Positions 11,227 to 21,499 of a DNA stretch of 50,736 bases are shown here, in pieces. How positions within the stretch are numbered: the first letter of the stretch is position 1; every line of letters starts with the position of its first letter. Position numbers and translations under genes: made by a program. The notes under the pieces were generated by a model that did not search any database, had not been told where the DNA came from, and was given only the letters and a program-made list of their open reading frames with translations. This stretch comes from Chara braunii (taxonomy: Eukaryota > Streptophyta > Charophyceae > Charales > Characeae). Location of the stretch: the NCBI GenBank assembly GCA_003427395.1, contig BFEA01000623.1, positions 109,510 through 160,245 of the forward strand, read 5' to 3'.

Positions 11227-12168
11227 GTCCCTGCCCTTTGTACACACTATCCGTTGCTCCTTCCGATTGAATGGTCTGGTGAAGTGTCTTGACCACGGTG
11301 ATCTTTGCGGTTGCTGTTGGGGGTGTTGTAAGAAGTCCTTTCAACCTTATCATTTGAAGGACGGAGAAGTCAATCTTCAGGGTATGGAGACAGTGGGACG
11401 CTGGTTTGCTCTCCTTTCCGCTGACCTTGCCCCATTCTACATACATCCGCTTTTCCTTTTTTGATTCAACTCCATCTTCGACAGACGTAATAAAAAAGAA
11501 AGGAGGAACAAGTGAATACCGCGAGCATGTGCAAAATGGAAGGCGAGACCATGCATCTGTGTGTGCGTGTGTATGTGACAAACAGACACACACAGACGAA
11601 CCGACAGACAGAGAGACATACACGGACACCGACAGACAGACAGACACACACACACAGACTGGCAGACGGACAAACACAGAGAGAGAGAGACATAGAGTGA
11701 AATCAGACTTCGCTTCAACTTGCTTTCAACATTCATACACACGAAGTGATGGCAAAACCAAACTCTTCAACTCACAATCAGTAACGAACTTACCCTTAAA
11801 CTCTGTTAAAAAACAACAGTACCACTTGTGGCTATGACCGTTGAACTCTCTCTCCACCACCAGCCTCGTTGTCCTACCTTGAATGTCCACTCTGCATAAT
11901 CAAACACACTTTGTACGCTCTGTTTGTGACAACAACTGGGTTAGGGCCGCCGTCGTCTTTCTCCTGGCGAGCTATGGTCGTCACCTTCGTTTCAACCCAC
12001 TTTTCCTACGGGCACATGCGAACCTCCATAGCATAAGATGCACAGACAGTTCTTCCGCGTCGCTCACAGGCAGAATGAATTAACATCAGAACACTTCCTC
12101 TTGATTTAAACTTTGGATCGTCAAAGTTCCGTCCGGGAACGTTGGGCCCAGGGTGCACATAGTCTCAC
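11227..12168. other. Unrecognised stretch with CAGA/CACA minisatellite
   Basis: A purine-rich run of CAGA, CACACA and GAGA units covers about 11580-11692. It creates long open frames on both strands that are not credible genes. Nothing else is recognised. Confidence 0.5.
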
Positions 12169-12495
12169 ATGGTATTTGCTGACTTGACAAAGTGCGGTCG
12201 GGACTGGGTACCGCTGACTAGGCTAGATAGGCCTAGGACTGTCCTTCGCAGACTCAAATGCGGGCGGATTGTTAGGACCTACAAAGAGCCACATCCGGAT
12301 CTTCCGGAAGACTGTCGACTGGACCCTTCGGTACTGCAGCAACTACGAACTTCACCTTTCGACGCTGCAGTAGTTACGGTTCATGCCACTGAGAAACTTC
12401 TAATCTACAGACCTACAGATCAAGCTCACACGGGTCAACTGATACTGTACCTGAGTGAAGGCGGGTCTGGATACTCACAAGAGGCTAAAATATGA
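12169..12495 (+). CDS. Unrecognised 108-codon open frame
   Basis: It starts MVFADLTKCGRDWVP and includes the stretch ECHPDL-like 'PHPDLPEDCRLDPSVLQQLRTS'. Composition is protein-like rather than low-complexity. I recognise no family, signal peptide or membrane segment. It lies in a slightly GC-richer patch (12130-12480) between repeats and could be a fragment of a decayed transposon gene or an exon. There is no support beyond openness. Confidence 0.2.
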   Translation: MVFADLTKCGRDWVPLTRLDRPRTVLRRLKCGRIVRTYKEPHPDLPEDCRLDPSVLQQLRTSPFDAAVVTVHATEKLLIYRPTDQAHTGQLILYLSEGGSGYSQEAKI

Positions 12496-13134
12496 TATTT
12501 TATTTTTTCATGCGTGGGTACTACGACAGTTGCAGCACGCCAGTTGGTTACAGAGCAAAGTGAGNCTCCAGGCTCTTTCCTGAAGCAAAAGGGGCTGCGT
12601 TGTACAGTTGAGCCCAAGGCTCAGGTAGTTGCACCTTGTGTACACGGAGTGTGAGGCCTACACATCACGAAGTGGCCACGGGTAAATGAGAATGCGGCAC
12701 TGTCGTAACCTCTACCCTGCGGGTCAATGTAAACACGACAAACAGTTGAAGTTTGGGTAGTGATGAATGTGCCCAGCTGCAAGGGGCGCAGACCCTCAAC
12801 TGTTGAAACGAGTCTGAGCGCAGACACTGGGGCCCGACCGGAGGCTACTGACAACTTCCACGACCAAGCCCAAATAGTACAGCAGCTGCACCTCCCGTAT
12901 AGCGAGGGAGCCTGCCATTCCAAGGCGTTCTGGCCTAGGCAAGCAAAGCGGACACACAACTGCAATGCTGCACAAATGTCTACATGTTCGCAAACTGGCC
13001 TAGGGTGCGCTCGTAGGTGCTGAGTGGTATGGAGCACAACAGGGCGATAACATCTATATTCGGACTGCAAGACGGAAGGAGGTGAAGAGCAGCGGTATTC
13101 TTCAGGAAGGAGGCGCAGTGTGAATTTAGAATGG
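12496..13134. other. No recognised feature
   Basis: GC-moderate unique sequence with one ambiguous base at 12565. Open frames on both strands (12621-13070) show no recognisable domain. Confidence 0.4.
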
Positions 13135-13461
13135 TGATGAGAGAAAGGCGGAGATACGTATCTGGTGTATATGGGAGTTTGGCATCGTTATTAACATCAT
13201 GTACAATGGTCTGCGAAGGTGAAGTGGCTCTGTTCCAAGAGCGGAGGTAGGACAAGTAGGATGTGTAGAGTAGACTGGGTGCCACATAGTAGGAGCGACA
13301 TTGAATACTGCAATGATGTGACTTGAAGGGTTTGAGCACTGACTCCCGAAGTCACTCTACTCGTTGGTGCATTTTAACTCTACTCGTTACATGACTATCT
13401 GGACTACTACATGATTGATTGTAAGTTTTTTTCTCTATATCACGCTCACTCATATTCCTTG

Positions 13462-13462
<1 letters not shown>

Positions 13463-13528
<66 letters not shown>

Positions 13529-13530
13529 TT
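13463..13530 (+). repeat. ATT microsatellite at a fixed position in family B
   Basis: About 22 ATT units. The same motif occupies the same relative position at 36873-37071, after the shared flank 'ctcactcatattc.ttgc'. Confidence 0.95.
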
Positions 13531-15163
13531 TATTTTTATTATATTATTTATTGTTACTATTTCATTACTTCCACCGTTTATTTTGACCTGACTGTTAACG
13601 CAATTAGATATATGCATCTGAGCTCTGTGCCTAGTTAAAGTCACGGTCAGCTTCGTGCACGTTGGCCTAGAGCAAGTGTAAGTGCACACAAGGTCATCTA
13701 GGCAGGAGGACACAAAAAATGATATGAAAAGGTAGAAAGAAAAAATGAAGAAAGGAAATAGAAAAAAGAAACTAAGAAGGAGATAAGGAGAAAGGATGAG
13801 GAGAATGAGAAAAAGAATACGAAATAAGAAGACAGGCGAAGTCATTTCTCATTCTCATCGTATACACCCTTGGTTTTACTCACTCTCTACTGCTTTATAG
13901 TTAATTGATATATGTATGTAGGACGAGTGATAGGATAAAGCTCAAGGGTGACGAGCATCCTATTACTCGTCTCTACGTGTATACATATCTTAGATTGTTA
14001 GTTTGACATACTAGAAGTGGGGTACTCCTGTGCGGGTCATCCCATGGTCTGTCTAAGTCTTAACCAAATAAACTGAAACAAATGGTAGGATACTCATGTC
14101 TGAGTCATCTTACTGCTCAATCGAATCCATACTACTAAGTATGAGATGAGGACTCCGGCGAGGGTCTTCTTACTTCATACTTACATTTGATTGGACTATA
14201 TTATAGTCCTTAATTACAATTGAAGTTCATACTGTTGAACTTCATGTAGGGGTATGTCCATAACGAGAGAGGTGTTAAGACCTTGTTGACCGGTGTGTGA
14301 TTCCATGTCATGTTAATGAAGAAGACTCGTTATGAGTCTATACAAGACTACATGTTGTTGCCTTATGGTAACAGGTTGGTTCGCCAACTCAACCCTCACT
14401 CACCCATGACACCGTGACCACACTTTGCATCAACCTTTGCACTGAATGACATTTCTGATTTTTGGGTCAGTGTCTGAAGGGTTTGTGTTTAGTCAAAAAA
14501 GGTTCTTGAATGACTTGGTCGAAAAAAGGAATGTCTGGCAGAGGGGTTTGGAAGCACGAGTGTAACGTGAATGGAAGTGAATGAATGGTTGACTTTGTTA
14601 GGATTGTGTAATGTGATTTGCTTGCAGGTCAGTAAAACAACCAACCAAACTTTATTCACGCAACTCGCATTGATAACTTATGCTTACATGGGCCTTGACT
14701 CAGACACTTCACCAACTCATAACCTTTTGTATATTTGGTTTGGATTTTCCGACTTTACTCCTCCTTGAAGGGAAACAAATTAGGATAATTGGCAAGGCCA
14801 GAGAGCCTTAATCATGTCGTTTTCTTTGAAAGGTCATGAGCCTACCTTTTTTATGCATGTTCTCAAAGACCATGAGCCTACTTTTATTTGGGATGAATGT
14901 TTGAAAGGCCAAGAGCCTATTGTTTGTTTCTCTTCCAAAATTTAAAAGCTATGTTCATTCTGATGTTGCCGTGCTTTGTGTAAAAATGTAAAGACATTTC
15001 CTTGCCTTTCACTCTCAACTTTTGAAATGTATAAATTATGTTTGTATCGATTTGAAAATTTTTTAGATGATATATATAATTTATGGGTTAAGTGCAGATA
15101 GGTTAGACAATAGTATACGCGAAAAATCGTAAGTCAAGTCGACCTGAATTGTAAGTCGGTCCA

Positions 15164-15430
15164 GGAGATCAGCGCCTTGATGTTCGACACGTAAACGGGT
15201 CGGTCTTAAGCGTCCAACCGCGCCTATACCTATGCTACGGCGATCGAGAAAACGCCCTCGACCGACTTACCTTTGCAATTGCAAGTAAAAGTTGTCGTAC
15301 GTGAGTCGGTAACACAGCAGGGATACGCCTACCTAAGGGTGGTGACAGCCCCTCAGGTAGAGGTGAGTTGTACCTCGCGGAGCTCTGTCCTGTTGTAGGG
15401 ATCCGTGAAAGGTATAGCTGGCACAGACGG
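15164..15430 (+). repeat. Shared structured module, copy M1 (in family B)
   Basis: The module is found at the right-hand part of families B, C and D. Conserved landmarks are GAGATCAGCGCC, 'gcaattgca', 'gtcggta..cag.gggatacgcc', a hairpin with loop GGTGACA, 'agttgt.cc', 'cctgt.gtaggg' and 'gctgg.ac'. Here the GGTGACA hairpin is CTACCT...GGG / CCC...AGGTAG (15329-15360). Function unknown. Confidence 0.8.
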
Positions 15431-15525
15431 TCGGAGTGGTATCTCCAGTTGACTCGGTCAAAAAAACAATTACCTTAATCCTGCGTGACACGACCATGAG
15501 ATCCTACGCTTCGCCGCAGGGTGAG

Positions 15526-16198
15526 AGACTGTCGTTTCCAACACTGTACACCATCCCGATTGAGTCTATCTCTGAACAACAATACCTGTCGTTCAGAAAG
15601 GGCGCCCCGAAGTCGGGGGACTGCTCCACGTGATCACCTGGAAAGAACCCGCTAATGAATCTGACACGAGGGACAAAGGGCCCAAGTCCTCCCTGAGCAT
15701 TTCCGAAAGCGAGGAGGAAATGGACCCTATGATCATGGACATGACGAACCAGTTAGTTCGGTACCCTATTCGGTAGAAAACATCAAAAACGTTCGGCCTC
15801 ACGGAACGAAACCTTCGGTAGACGCGGGCCATAATCTTGGGGAAACCATTAGTACAGGTGTCTCGAATGACCGATTCTTGGGAACTCTTTGGGACCCTAT
15901 ACGAAGCCACCACCCCGCTACTCCCAAATATAGCGACAAAAGATCCTTTTGCGACATTTCGGGGTTACCTCGCTCCTTGCTCTTTGCAGGAAAGGAGATT
16001 TAGTTGTTACTGCAGGGCGCCGAGAACGGAGCTTTGGAACCCCCTAGGCGTGGCGACCTCTCGCCCTTTGAAATCGGAATAAAGATTGTCGAGAAACCCG
16101 TAAGCCTTCAAGATATTCAGGACGACGTTACGCCGGAAAATCAAGCGGTGATCCAAGAAGAAGACGCTTAGATGGTCCCCATAGTGTTTTCCTGACGA
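15526..16198 (+). other. Probable decayed gag/protease interval of the Ty3/Gypsy element
   Basis: The ~670 bp between family B and the first recognisable pol residues is too short for a full gag-protease region. I cannot find a zinc knuckle or a DTG/DSG protease motif. Short frames at 15436-15633 and 15837-16082 have protein-like composition, but their identity is inferred only from position. Confidence 0.3.
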
Positions 16199-16990
16199 TT
16201 GGACAACCCGTTCATTTCGTCTCCCCCAACACGAAACAGTGCAAAGGTCTGCACGAAACAAGTGACGGTTAGCATCCATGGACAGTCATACGAGCTGCAT
16301 GTGCCTGAATACGTGCTCGACGAAACTCATCACCTTATCGCAGACATCATGTCCGAATATCAATGGGACATTAGCATCAAGGACACGGACATCAGGCTTT
16401 CCTTAGCCATCCAACACGAAATTCCAACAGGAATGCATCCGTCGATTCATTGCAAACCATACCGTTATTCTCTTGCGGAACGGAGAATGGTGTTGGAACA
16501 AATTCGAGAATTCAGGGCTAACGGATGGATTGAGCCAGCCACAGGGCCCTAGTCCTTCCCCGTCGTTCTAGTCCCGAAAAAGAACGAGTCGATTCGCATA
16601 TGCATTGATTACAGAAAATTGAATGATATCACGATTAAAGATGTGTAACCCCTTCCCCGGATTGATGATTTGTTGGATGCGATTGGTTGTGTCAACTACT
16701 TCAATAAGTTCGACATTCGTCATGGGTTTCATAATATCCTAGTTAAGGAGGAGGACCGGCCAAAGACAGCGTTTGTGTTGTTCAGAGACGCCTTTGGGTT
16801 CATTGTCTCATACACTAGCTACTTTCCAGAGAGCAATGAACGTCATTTTCCAGAATTTCGTTAACAAGAACAGGCTGACCTAGGGAATCATCAATTTTTG
16901 CATCATTGTGTACATGGACGACATTCTGGTGTACTCTGAGTCGATTCATGGACACGCACAACGTATTGAATGAACGCTTAGAGTGCTGCG
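16199..16990 (+). pseudogene. Ty3/Gypsy reverse transcriptase, broken
   Basis: This encoded the RNA-dependent DNA polymerase that copies retrotransposon RNA. The first frame ends in the family-typical 'PYRYSLAERRMVLEQIREF...GWIEP' entry to the RT fold. Next come SFPVVLVPKKN and RICIDYRKLND (past a TAG at 16550), then PLPRIDDLLD and YFNKFDIRHGFHNI, after a TAA at about 16646 where this family normally has Tyr. The catalytic box YMDD lies at 16911-16922 in a different frame, followed by ILVYSE. There are at least three in-frame stops and one frameshift between 16800 and 16911, so the copy is dead. Clade is not resolved. Confidence 0.92.
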
Positions 16991-17690
16991 AGATGCTGGT
17001 TTCAAGATTGCGTTGAAAAAGAGTGAATTCTTCATTTCAGAGATCTCGTTCCTAGGGTACGTGCTGACCCGAGGAGGCTTGAGACCGAATTCGAGGAAAG
17101 TCGAAGAGGTTCGGGATGCACCCACACCTACGTCAATGACGCAGGTTCGAGCCTTTCTGGGACTGACCTCATGTTACCTACAATTTATCAAGGAATTTGC
17201 GGCAATCGTTCGGTCTCTGACGAACCTCCTACGGAAGGATCAACCGTTGAACTGCGAAGCGAAATGTAAACAGGCCTTTTCCCCTTTGAAGGAGGTCTTG
17301 GCCTCGACGTCTATTTTAATTCAGCCCGAGGCAATCTCCGCCATCTTGGCGCAGAAAGGGAAAGACGGCAGGGAGCACGTCATTGAATACACCTCGCGAA
17401 CTGTACCGGGCGAACGATGGAATGATTCGGCCCCTCAAGGTGAATGCTACGTAGTCGTCTGGAGAATTCAGCATTTCCATCCGAATTTGTATGGGCAGAA
17501 ATTCCTCCTCGTTATGGACCATGAGCCCCTATCGGCTCTCAAGAGGCTCACCAACTACATGGGGATAATTTGACGATGGGCCGTACGACTACAAGAGTAT
17601 GACTTCGACATCGTCCATCGGAAAACAGAGAAGCACGGAAACACAGACAGGTTGACACGACTGCATCGACCAAGCAAGGTAGCCAAGGGG
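16983..17690 (+). pseudogene. Ty3/Gypsy RT thumb and RNase H, broken
   Basis: The frame carries LRDAGFKIALKKSEF, FLGYVLTRGG and VRAFLGLTSCYLQFI, the standard connection between RT and RNase H. RNase H then reads EHVIEYTSRTVPGERWN, ECYVVVW and FLLVMDHEPLSALK. The segment that should hold the first catalytic aspartate, between LIQPE and AISAILAQKGK, is missing, so a deletion has removed the start of the active site. An in-frame TGA at about 17571 precedes RWAVRLQEYDFDIVHRKTEKHGNTDRL, which is normally continuous. Confidence 0.9.
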
Positions 17691-17867
17691 GAAGAAATCA
17701 CTCTGTGGAAAGAGTCGGAGCTGACAAAGGGATCTACGTACGGGAAGGTGGTCATTCTCACCGGAGCAACCGGGAACTGACACATAGCCTCATGGCCACG
17801 GGCGGATAAGGTAATTCCAAGGACCCTCTCTCTCATCTCCTCTTCCTCTTTTCTCTCCCGACCTGAC

Positions 17868-18070
17868 AAATTATGTTATTNATGCGAGGCAATATCGGGG
17901 GTTTACTCGGTCCCTATGCACCCTAATGGGGAAGGGTACGTCGATTCGATAGATCGTGAACGATGTGTCTCTAGAGCTCACAGGTCGTGCGTTCGACGTA
18001 GGAACACAGACAAGACCTCGTTGTGTCCTTTGTGTCGAACCGACAAGATCCCGACGGAGGCTCGATTCCT
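17868..18070 (+). pseudogene. Zinc-finger-like Cys/His linker between RNase H and integrase
   Basis: Reading through an ambiguous base (17881), the frame gives C-x2-C, then after ~27 residues C-x4-H-x2-C, then CPLC. The spacing resembles a PHD- or RING-type zinc finger lacking one Cys pair. It lies in the linker of the pol polyprotein and ends at the fold-back insertion at 18142. PHD-like fingers in this part of algal retroelement polyproteins fit my recollection, but the match here is degraded and the call is tentative. Confidence 0.35.
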
Positions 18071-18141
18071 CGAAGCCACATCCGAAGGATTGGAAAAGAC
18101 ATGCAGATTTCGGTGTGCCGAGGTATGGACAGATGTCGCCC

Positions 18142-18490
18142 TAAAACGACCATTTCNTCAAAATGGATATTTTTTATTTTTTGAACGAAATTTAAACCGA
18201 TTTTTTTTACCGAAAAATCATCAAAATTTATTGTTCCTAAGGGTTCGGCGTTTGTAAAACGCTGGACCCCCTGGCTGTACATGGACCTAGCTTGAGATCA
18301 GGTACCTCCAAGCAGTCCTGCCTTGAGGTACCTGATCTCAAGCTAGGTTCATTTACAGCCAGGGGGTCCAGCGTTTTACAAACGCCGGACCCTTAGGAAC
18401 AACAAATTTTGATGAGTTTTCGGCCAAAAAACTCGGTTTCAATTTCGTTCAAAAAATAAAAGATGTTCATTTTGACGAAATGACAGTTCT
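18142..18490. mobile_element. ~350-bp near-perfect hairpin (fold-back) element inside pol
   Basis: Left arm 18142-18315 and right arm 18318-18490 are reverse complements over ~170 bp with only scattered mismatches. The centre carries GGTACCT...AGGTACC and a loop of a few bases. CTA occurs at both outer edges (18141-18143 and about 18489-18491), giving a possible 3-bp target duplication. There is no coding capacity. It interrupts the Ty3/Gypsy remnant between its linker and integrase, so it inserted after that element. One ambiguous base lies at 18157. Confidence 0.85.
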
Positions 18491-18639
18491 AATAGCTATG
18501 GCTATCGAAAACTCCCTCCGAGAATTCTCCAAGGAGGATCGGGGGCGAGCCAACGAAAGGGAAGGAGATTACAGATGGAGCGAAGAACGGTTAGAAAAGA
18601 GGAAGATAGACGGGAGTGGGATCTAGATGAAAGTACCTC

Positions 18640-19015
18640 GTCTGTTCATGAGGTATGATTAGGTCAAGGCAGCCCATGAGGAAACAACCGTTCATTTTTC
18701 TGTCACGATTACGGAGTCGGCCATTGATAAGAACGAATGGTACTGGTCCAATATTAAGGACGATGTTAAATTCATCGTAAAAAATTGTCCAGTCTGTGCA
18801 ACGGATAATGTGTCGATTCAACCTCCCAGGTCCATCGTGCTAACGATAGTGGAACAACTGTTCCAAAGGGTTAGTATGCACACAACGGACATTGTCATTC
18901 TCCCTTAGTTTTGTATGCACACAACGGACATTGTCATTCTCCCTTAGTCCAAATAGTTGTGAATATTTAGTCCTTCTCGTTTTTGTAGATCATTTCTCCA
19001 AATGGATCGAGGCGT
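18640..19015 (+). pseudogene. Ty3/Gypsy integrase, 5' part only, truncated by a family C repeat
   Basis: The H2C2 zinc-binding domain of retroviral-type integrase is visible: His at about 18675 and 18692, then the WYWSNIKDDVKFIVKNCPVC block (CPVC at about 18785-18798). The catalytic core begins with MHTTDIV (first Asp), then a 39-bp in-frame tandem duplication (18874-18951) containing stops. VDHFSKWIEAL follows in another frame and is cut off at 19015, where family C begins with TGTCGAG. The rest of the core, including the last catalytic residues, is missing. Confidence 0.9.
18874..18951 (+). repeat. 39-bp tandem duplication in the integrase remnant
   Basis: The unit starting GTATGCACACAACGGACATT occurs at 18874 and 18913, identical over the first ~36 bp. 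The unit length is a multiple of three, but each unit includes a TAG in the integrase frame. Confidence 0.95.
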
Positions 19016-20300
19016 TGTCGAGCGCACCGACTCCCGCCTTTTTGCTAAGGCGAGAACCCTCCGGGTCATGCCACGGAGGAGTAAACATAAATAAAAACAG
19101 AGACAACTCGGGAACGACGCATAATAGACCCACAAACCGTCGAAATGGGCGTGGTTGCGTCGTTCCTTCACTGCTTTAGCCGGGTGCGTCAGTTGTACGT
19201 CTCGCGGTCCCCTACGACAGGATAGGTTTCCGCGGGGCATAAGTTTTTATTCCCTAAGGGGCTGTCACAACCCTTAGGGGCGTATACCTACCAAGCTACT
19301 GACCCACGTGCGAAAGCTTTTAGATACAATTGCAGAGGTGGGTCAACCGAGGGCATTTTGCTCGTTCGTTGTAGTATAGATACGCTTGGTTAACGCCGAG
19401 CGGACCCGAACGTCGGTCGTTCCTTAGGGCGCTGATCTCCTAAGTACGAAGCAGACGCAAGTCGACTAGGACGGTCTCAACCAAGAGTGAAACCCAAAAA
19501 TTAATCATAATTCCTTAAACACATTGTCAAAAGAAAGTTATAATAACCACTCATAATTACACCAAAAGGAGTCGACTGTTGATAACACGAGATCGACATA
19601 CAATCTGACCATCTCAGGTCGAACACCACAAAACAATCAAACAACTGCCAACAAGGAGTTGGCTACCAATAATAACATTGATGCAGCCGACAAGGTGGTC
19701 GGCTGCCTTAGTTTTGACTTGATAAGACGCGTTGCCAAAGTCATTCATTCCAGCTACCGCCGACTTAAGATTCGACACACATACCTGTCTTCATACACTT
19801 TCAATCTTTTTGGATGACAGGCTGCTTTGCGAATGATTCTCAAGCAGATGCATTGTTTGAAGTGTTGCATGCCTCTTCCTCTAGGAAGTGGTCTGAGGTA
19901 CTTCTCCTCCTCGTCCGAGCACAAGACTCGGATCTCAAAAGTTAGACCGTCTCCACCGAATCGGCAGAATACCCCCCCGTAAGATGGTCCACTGTGGGTC
20001 GATAACAAGGCCGGCTCCTAAAGCAACGAACCCCCTCCCCAAATGCTTCCTAGAGATAAGGGATGTGTCCAATGCAAGTAGCCTTAAGTTATTCTTATCT
20101 CTCCTGAATTCAGAGCAACTTGGACGAAAAGAAACCCGGAGGAGATAAAGAATGAGAACCATTTGGACAGATATAGGTAGATAAGATCATTCAGGATAGA
20201 AAGGGTCTTCCTCATGAAAAGACTAAGTTCATTTGACCTTATTCTGCTTTATTTCAATCGAATTCATTTTACAACATACGCAGAATAACCTTGAGAAAAG
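19016..20300 (-). repeat. Family C, minus-strand copy
   Basis: Reverse complement of about 21880-23260 and 35400-36706. Its outer end on the plus strand is TGTCGAG at 19016, the complement of the CTCGACA with which the plus-strand C and D copies end. That fits an LTR-type TG...CA terminus. It truncates the integrase gene. The other edge is indistinct near 20300 and I find no matching 5-bp duplication, so it may be a truncated insertion or solo LTR. Confidence 0.8.
19178..19440 (-). repeat. Shared structured module, copy M2 (in family C)
   Basis: Reads in complement with the M1 landmarks. The internal hairpin is CCCCTAAGGG / CCCCTTAGGG around a TTGTGACA loop, and the CGCGG/CCGCG pair around 'cctatcctgtcgtagg' is clear. 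Confidence 0.8.
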
Positions 20301-20387
20301 GGGGCTTGGAAAGAAGAGAAAAGGGGGAGGAGAAAGGCAACGCCGCGAATGTGGTCGCAGTCGTGGGTTAGGTTCAGGGTTTGGAAG

Positions 20388-20726
20388 CCTCTAAATGCAG
20401 AGGTGACAACAGTCTGTTCAGTTCAAAAGACTGTTGCAAATGGTTGGGTTCAGCCATTTGCAACTGCCTCTGGCCCTTGGGAAGTGGCCAGGTGCATAGC
20501 CAATGACCTGGAACTTGGTTCCCCTAGGGGTACATCAAGATTTTCAACCCTCGATCGAAGTTCAGATCAAGGGTCAGGCTCAACCCCGTTTTTTGGTTGA
20601 GCCCCAAGTGGCTGTCCACTACTCCAGCCCAACTATAAAAGCAGGGCTGGCCAACAACATCCTCACTCAGTTGAGGTGTTGCCCACACTCTGACTGAATG
20701 TGGAAGTGAGAGCAGCATTATGCTGC
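20388..20726 (+). repeat. Chain of about 13 consecutive unrelated hairpins
   Basis: Stems in order: CCTCT/AGAGG (20388, 20399); CAACAGTCT/AGACTGTTG (20407, 20428); GTTGCAAATGG/CCATTTGCAAC (20433, 20454); CTGGCC/GGCCAG (20470, 20486); CCAGGT/ACCTGG (20488, 20506); CTTG..CCCCTAGGGG..CAAG (20514-20539); ACCCTcGATC/GATCaAGGGT (20547, 20565); GGCTCAACC/GGTTGAGCC (20577, 20595); AGTGG/CCACT (20607, 20616); CCAGCCC/GGGCTGG (20624, 20644); CAACAtCCTCA/TGAGGTGTTG (20655, 20672); CCACA/TGTGG (20683, 20699); GCAGCAT/ATGCTGC (20712, 20720). Two neighbouring pairs share arm bases and so exclude each other. Confidence 0.85.
20634..20640 (+). promoter_or_regulatory. TATA-box-like motif
   Basis: CTATAAAAGC lies in the loop of the hairpin CCAGCCC/GGGCTGG. 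It is a strong consensus TATA box, so a transcript starting ~30 bp downstream (about 20665) is plausible, perhaps from a retroelement LTR. There is no other promoter evidence. Confidence 0.45.
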
Positions 20727-20851
20727 CGGAGTGTTGAGGGGCAGTGAGTGAGAGGCGGAGTGGAGTGGAGGTTTGCAGTGAGAGGGAAAGGGAGAGGCTG
20801 CCATAGCCACCGTGCTGCGTGGTGCCAGTGAGAAGTGTTGTTCTTCGTGGC

Positions 20852-21066
20852 AGGTCTTTGGCAAACGGTGCAGGGGAGACTCTGCCCGTTTTGCACGGCG
20901 GCGCCAGGTCTTCGGCAAGCGGTGCAGGGGACACTCTACCCGTTTTGCATGGCGGCGGCAGGTCTACAGCAAGCGGTGCAGAGGAGACTCTGTCCGTTTT
21001 GCACAGTGGCGGTTGGTCTTCGGCAAACTGTGCAGGAGAGACTCTGCCCGTTTTGCATGGCGACAA
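20852..21066 (+). repeat. 54-bp minisatellite, four units
   Basis: Units begin AGGTCTTTGG / AGGTCTTCGG / AGGTCTACAG / TGGTCTTCGG and include 'ggtgcaggggagactctgcccgtttt'-type cores. The unit is a multiple of three, so repeats of 18 residues appear in several frames on both strands (one reads ETLPVLHGG repeatedly). No start or neighbouring domain supports a gene. Confidence 0.9.
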
Positions 21067-21499
21067 CAATGTATTTTGGGTGGTGGCGCAAAAGTGTTCC
21101 CTGCTTTTTGTAGCGACGAGGCATTGACACAAGGGAAGTACCGTCGAAGTGGCGGCGTGTTTTTTTTTAAGTTAGTGTTGGCGTTATGTTGTCCACATAA
21201 CGTGTCGACAACGCGTTGACGCTGGTGATGGTGTCGCGTGACGCTGGTGGTGATTGGTGATAACATTAACGACAGTGGTGTGTGAGACTGCCGGTGTTGT
21301 CTTGACTGTGAGGAACATTTTATGGCAGTGTGTTCTGGTATTGACAGCAACGGCGTGGTGGTGCAGTTGGTGTGAGGGCAACGTGGAGACGCCGTTTGAT
21401 TATTAGGAGGTGATTGTGTGTTAAGAGGGTATTGTGGCAGGCGATCGTTGTAGAGAGTGGTGTGTAACACTTTGCTGACGGCTCGTTGTGATGCTTTTC
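21067..21499. other. No recognised feature
   Basis: GT-rich unique stretch. Open frames on the minus strand (to 21503) are His/Thr-rich and show no domain. Confidence 0.4.

Larger units (their letters stand above)
13135..15525 (+). repeat. Family B copy 1
   Basis: From about 13310 it matches 36706-38938 and then 40017-40135 in direct orientation, with an older third fragment at 10835-11204. Landmarks are the ATT microsatellite, the stretch at 14380-14420, three spaced 'gaccatgagccta/ggtcatgagccta' motifs at 14825-14920, and the shared structured module near its right end (15164-15430). No coding region is seen. It ends just upstream of the decayed Ty3/Gypsy pol remnants, so it could be a long LTR or leader of that element, but no matching downstream copy is seen. 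Confidence 0.85.

Noticed and set aside
15300-15430. tRNA or tRNA-derived SINE head in the shared module
   Set aside because: Some modules have a box A-like TAGCTCAGTCGG, but it is not conserved (TAACACAGCAGG in M1) and no box B follows at the right distance.
15240-15430. Hammerhead-type ribozyme in the shared module
   Set aside because: I could not find the CUGANGA and GAAA core elements in the right order. Other ribozyme classes were not excluded.
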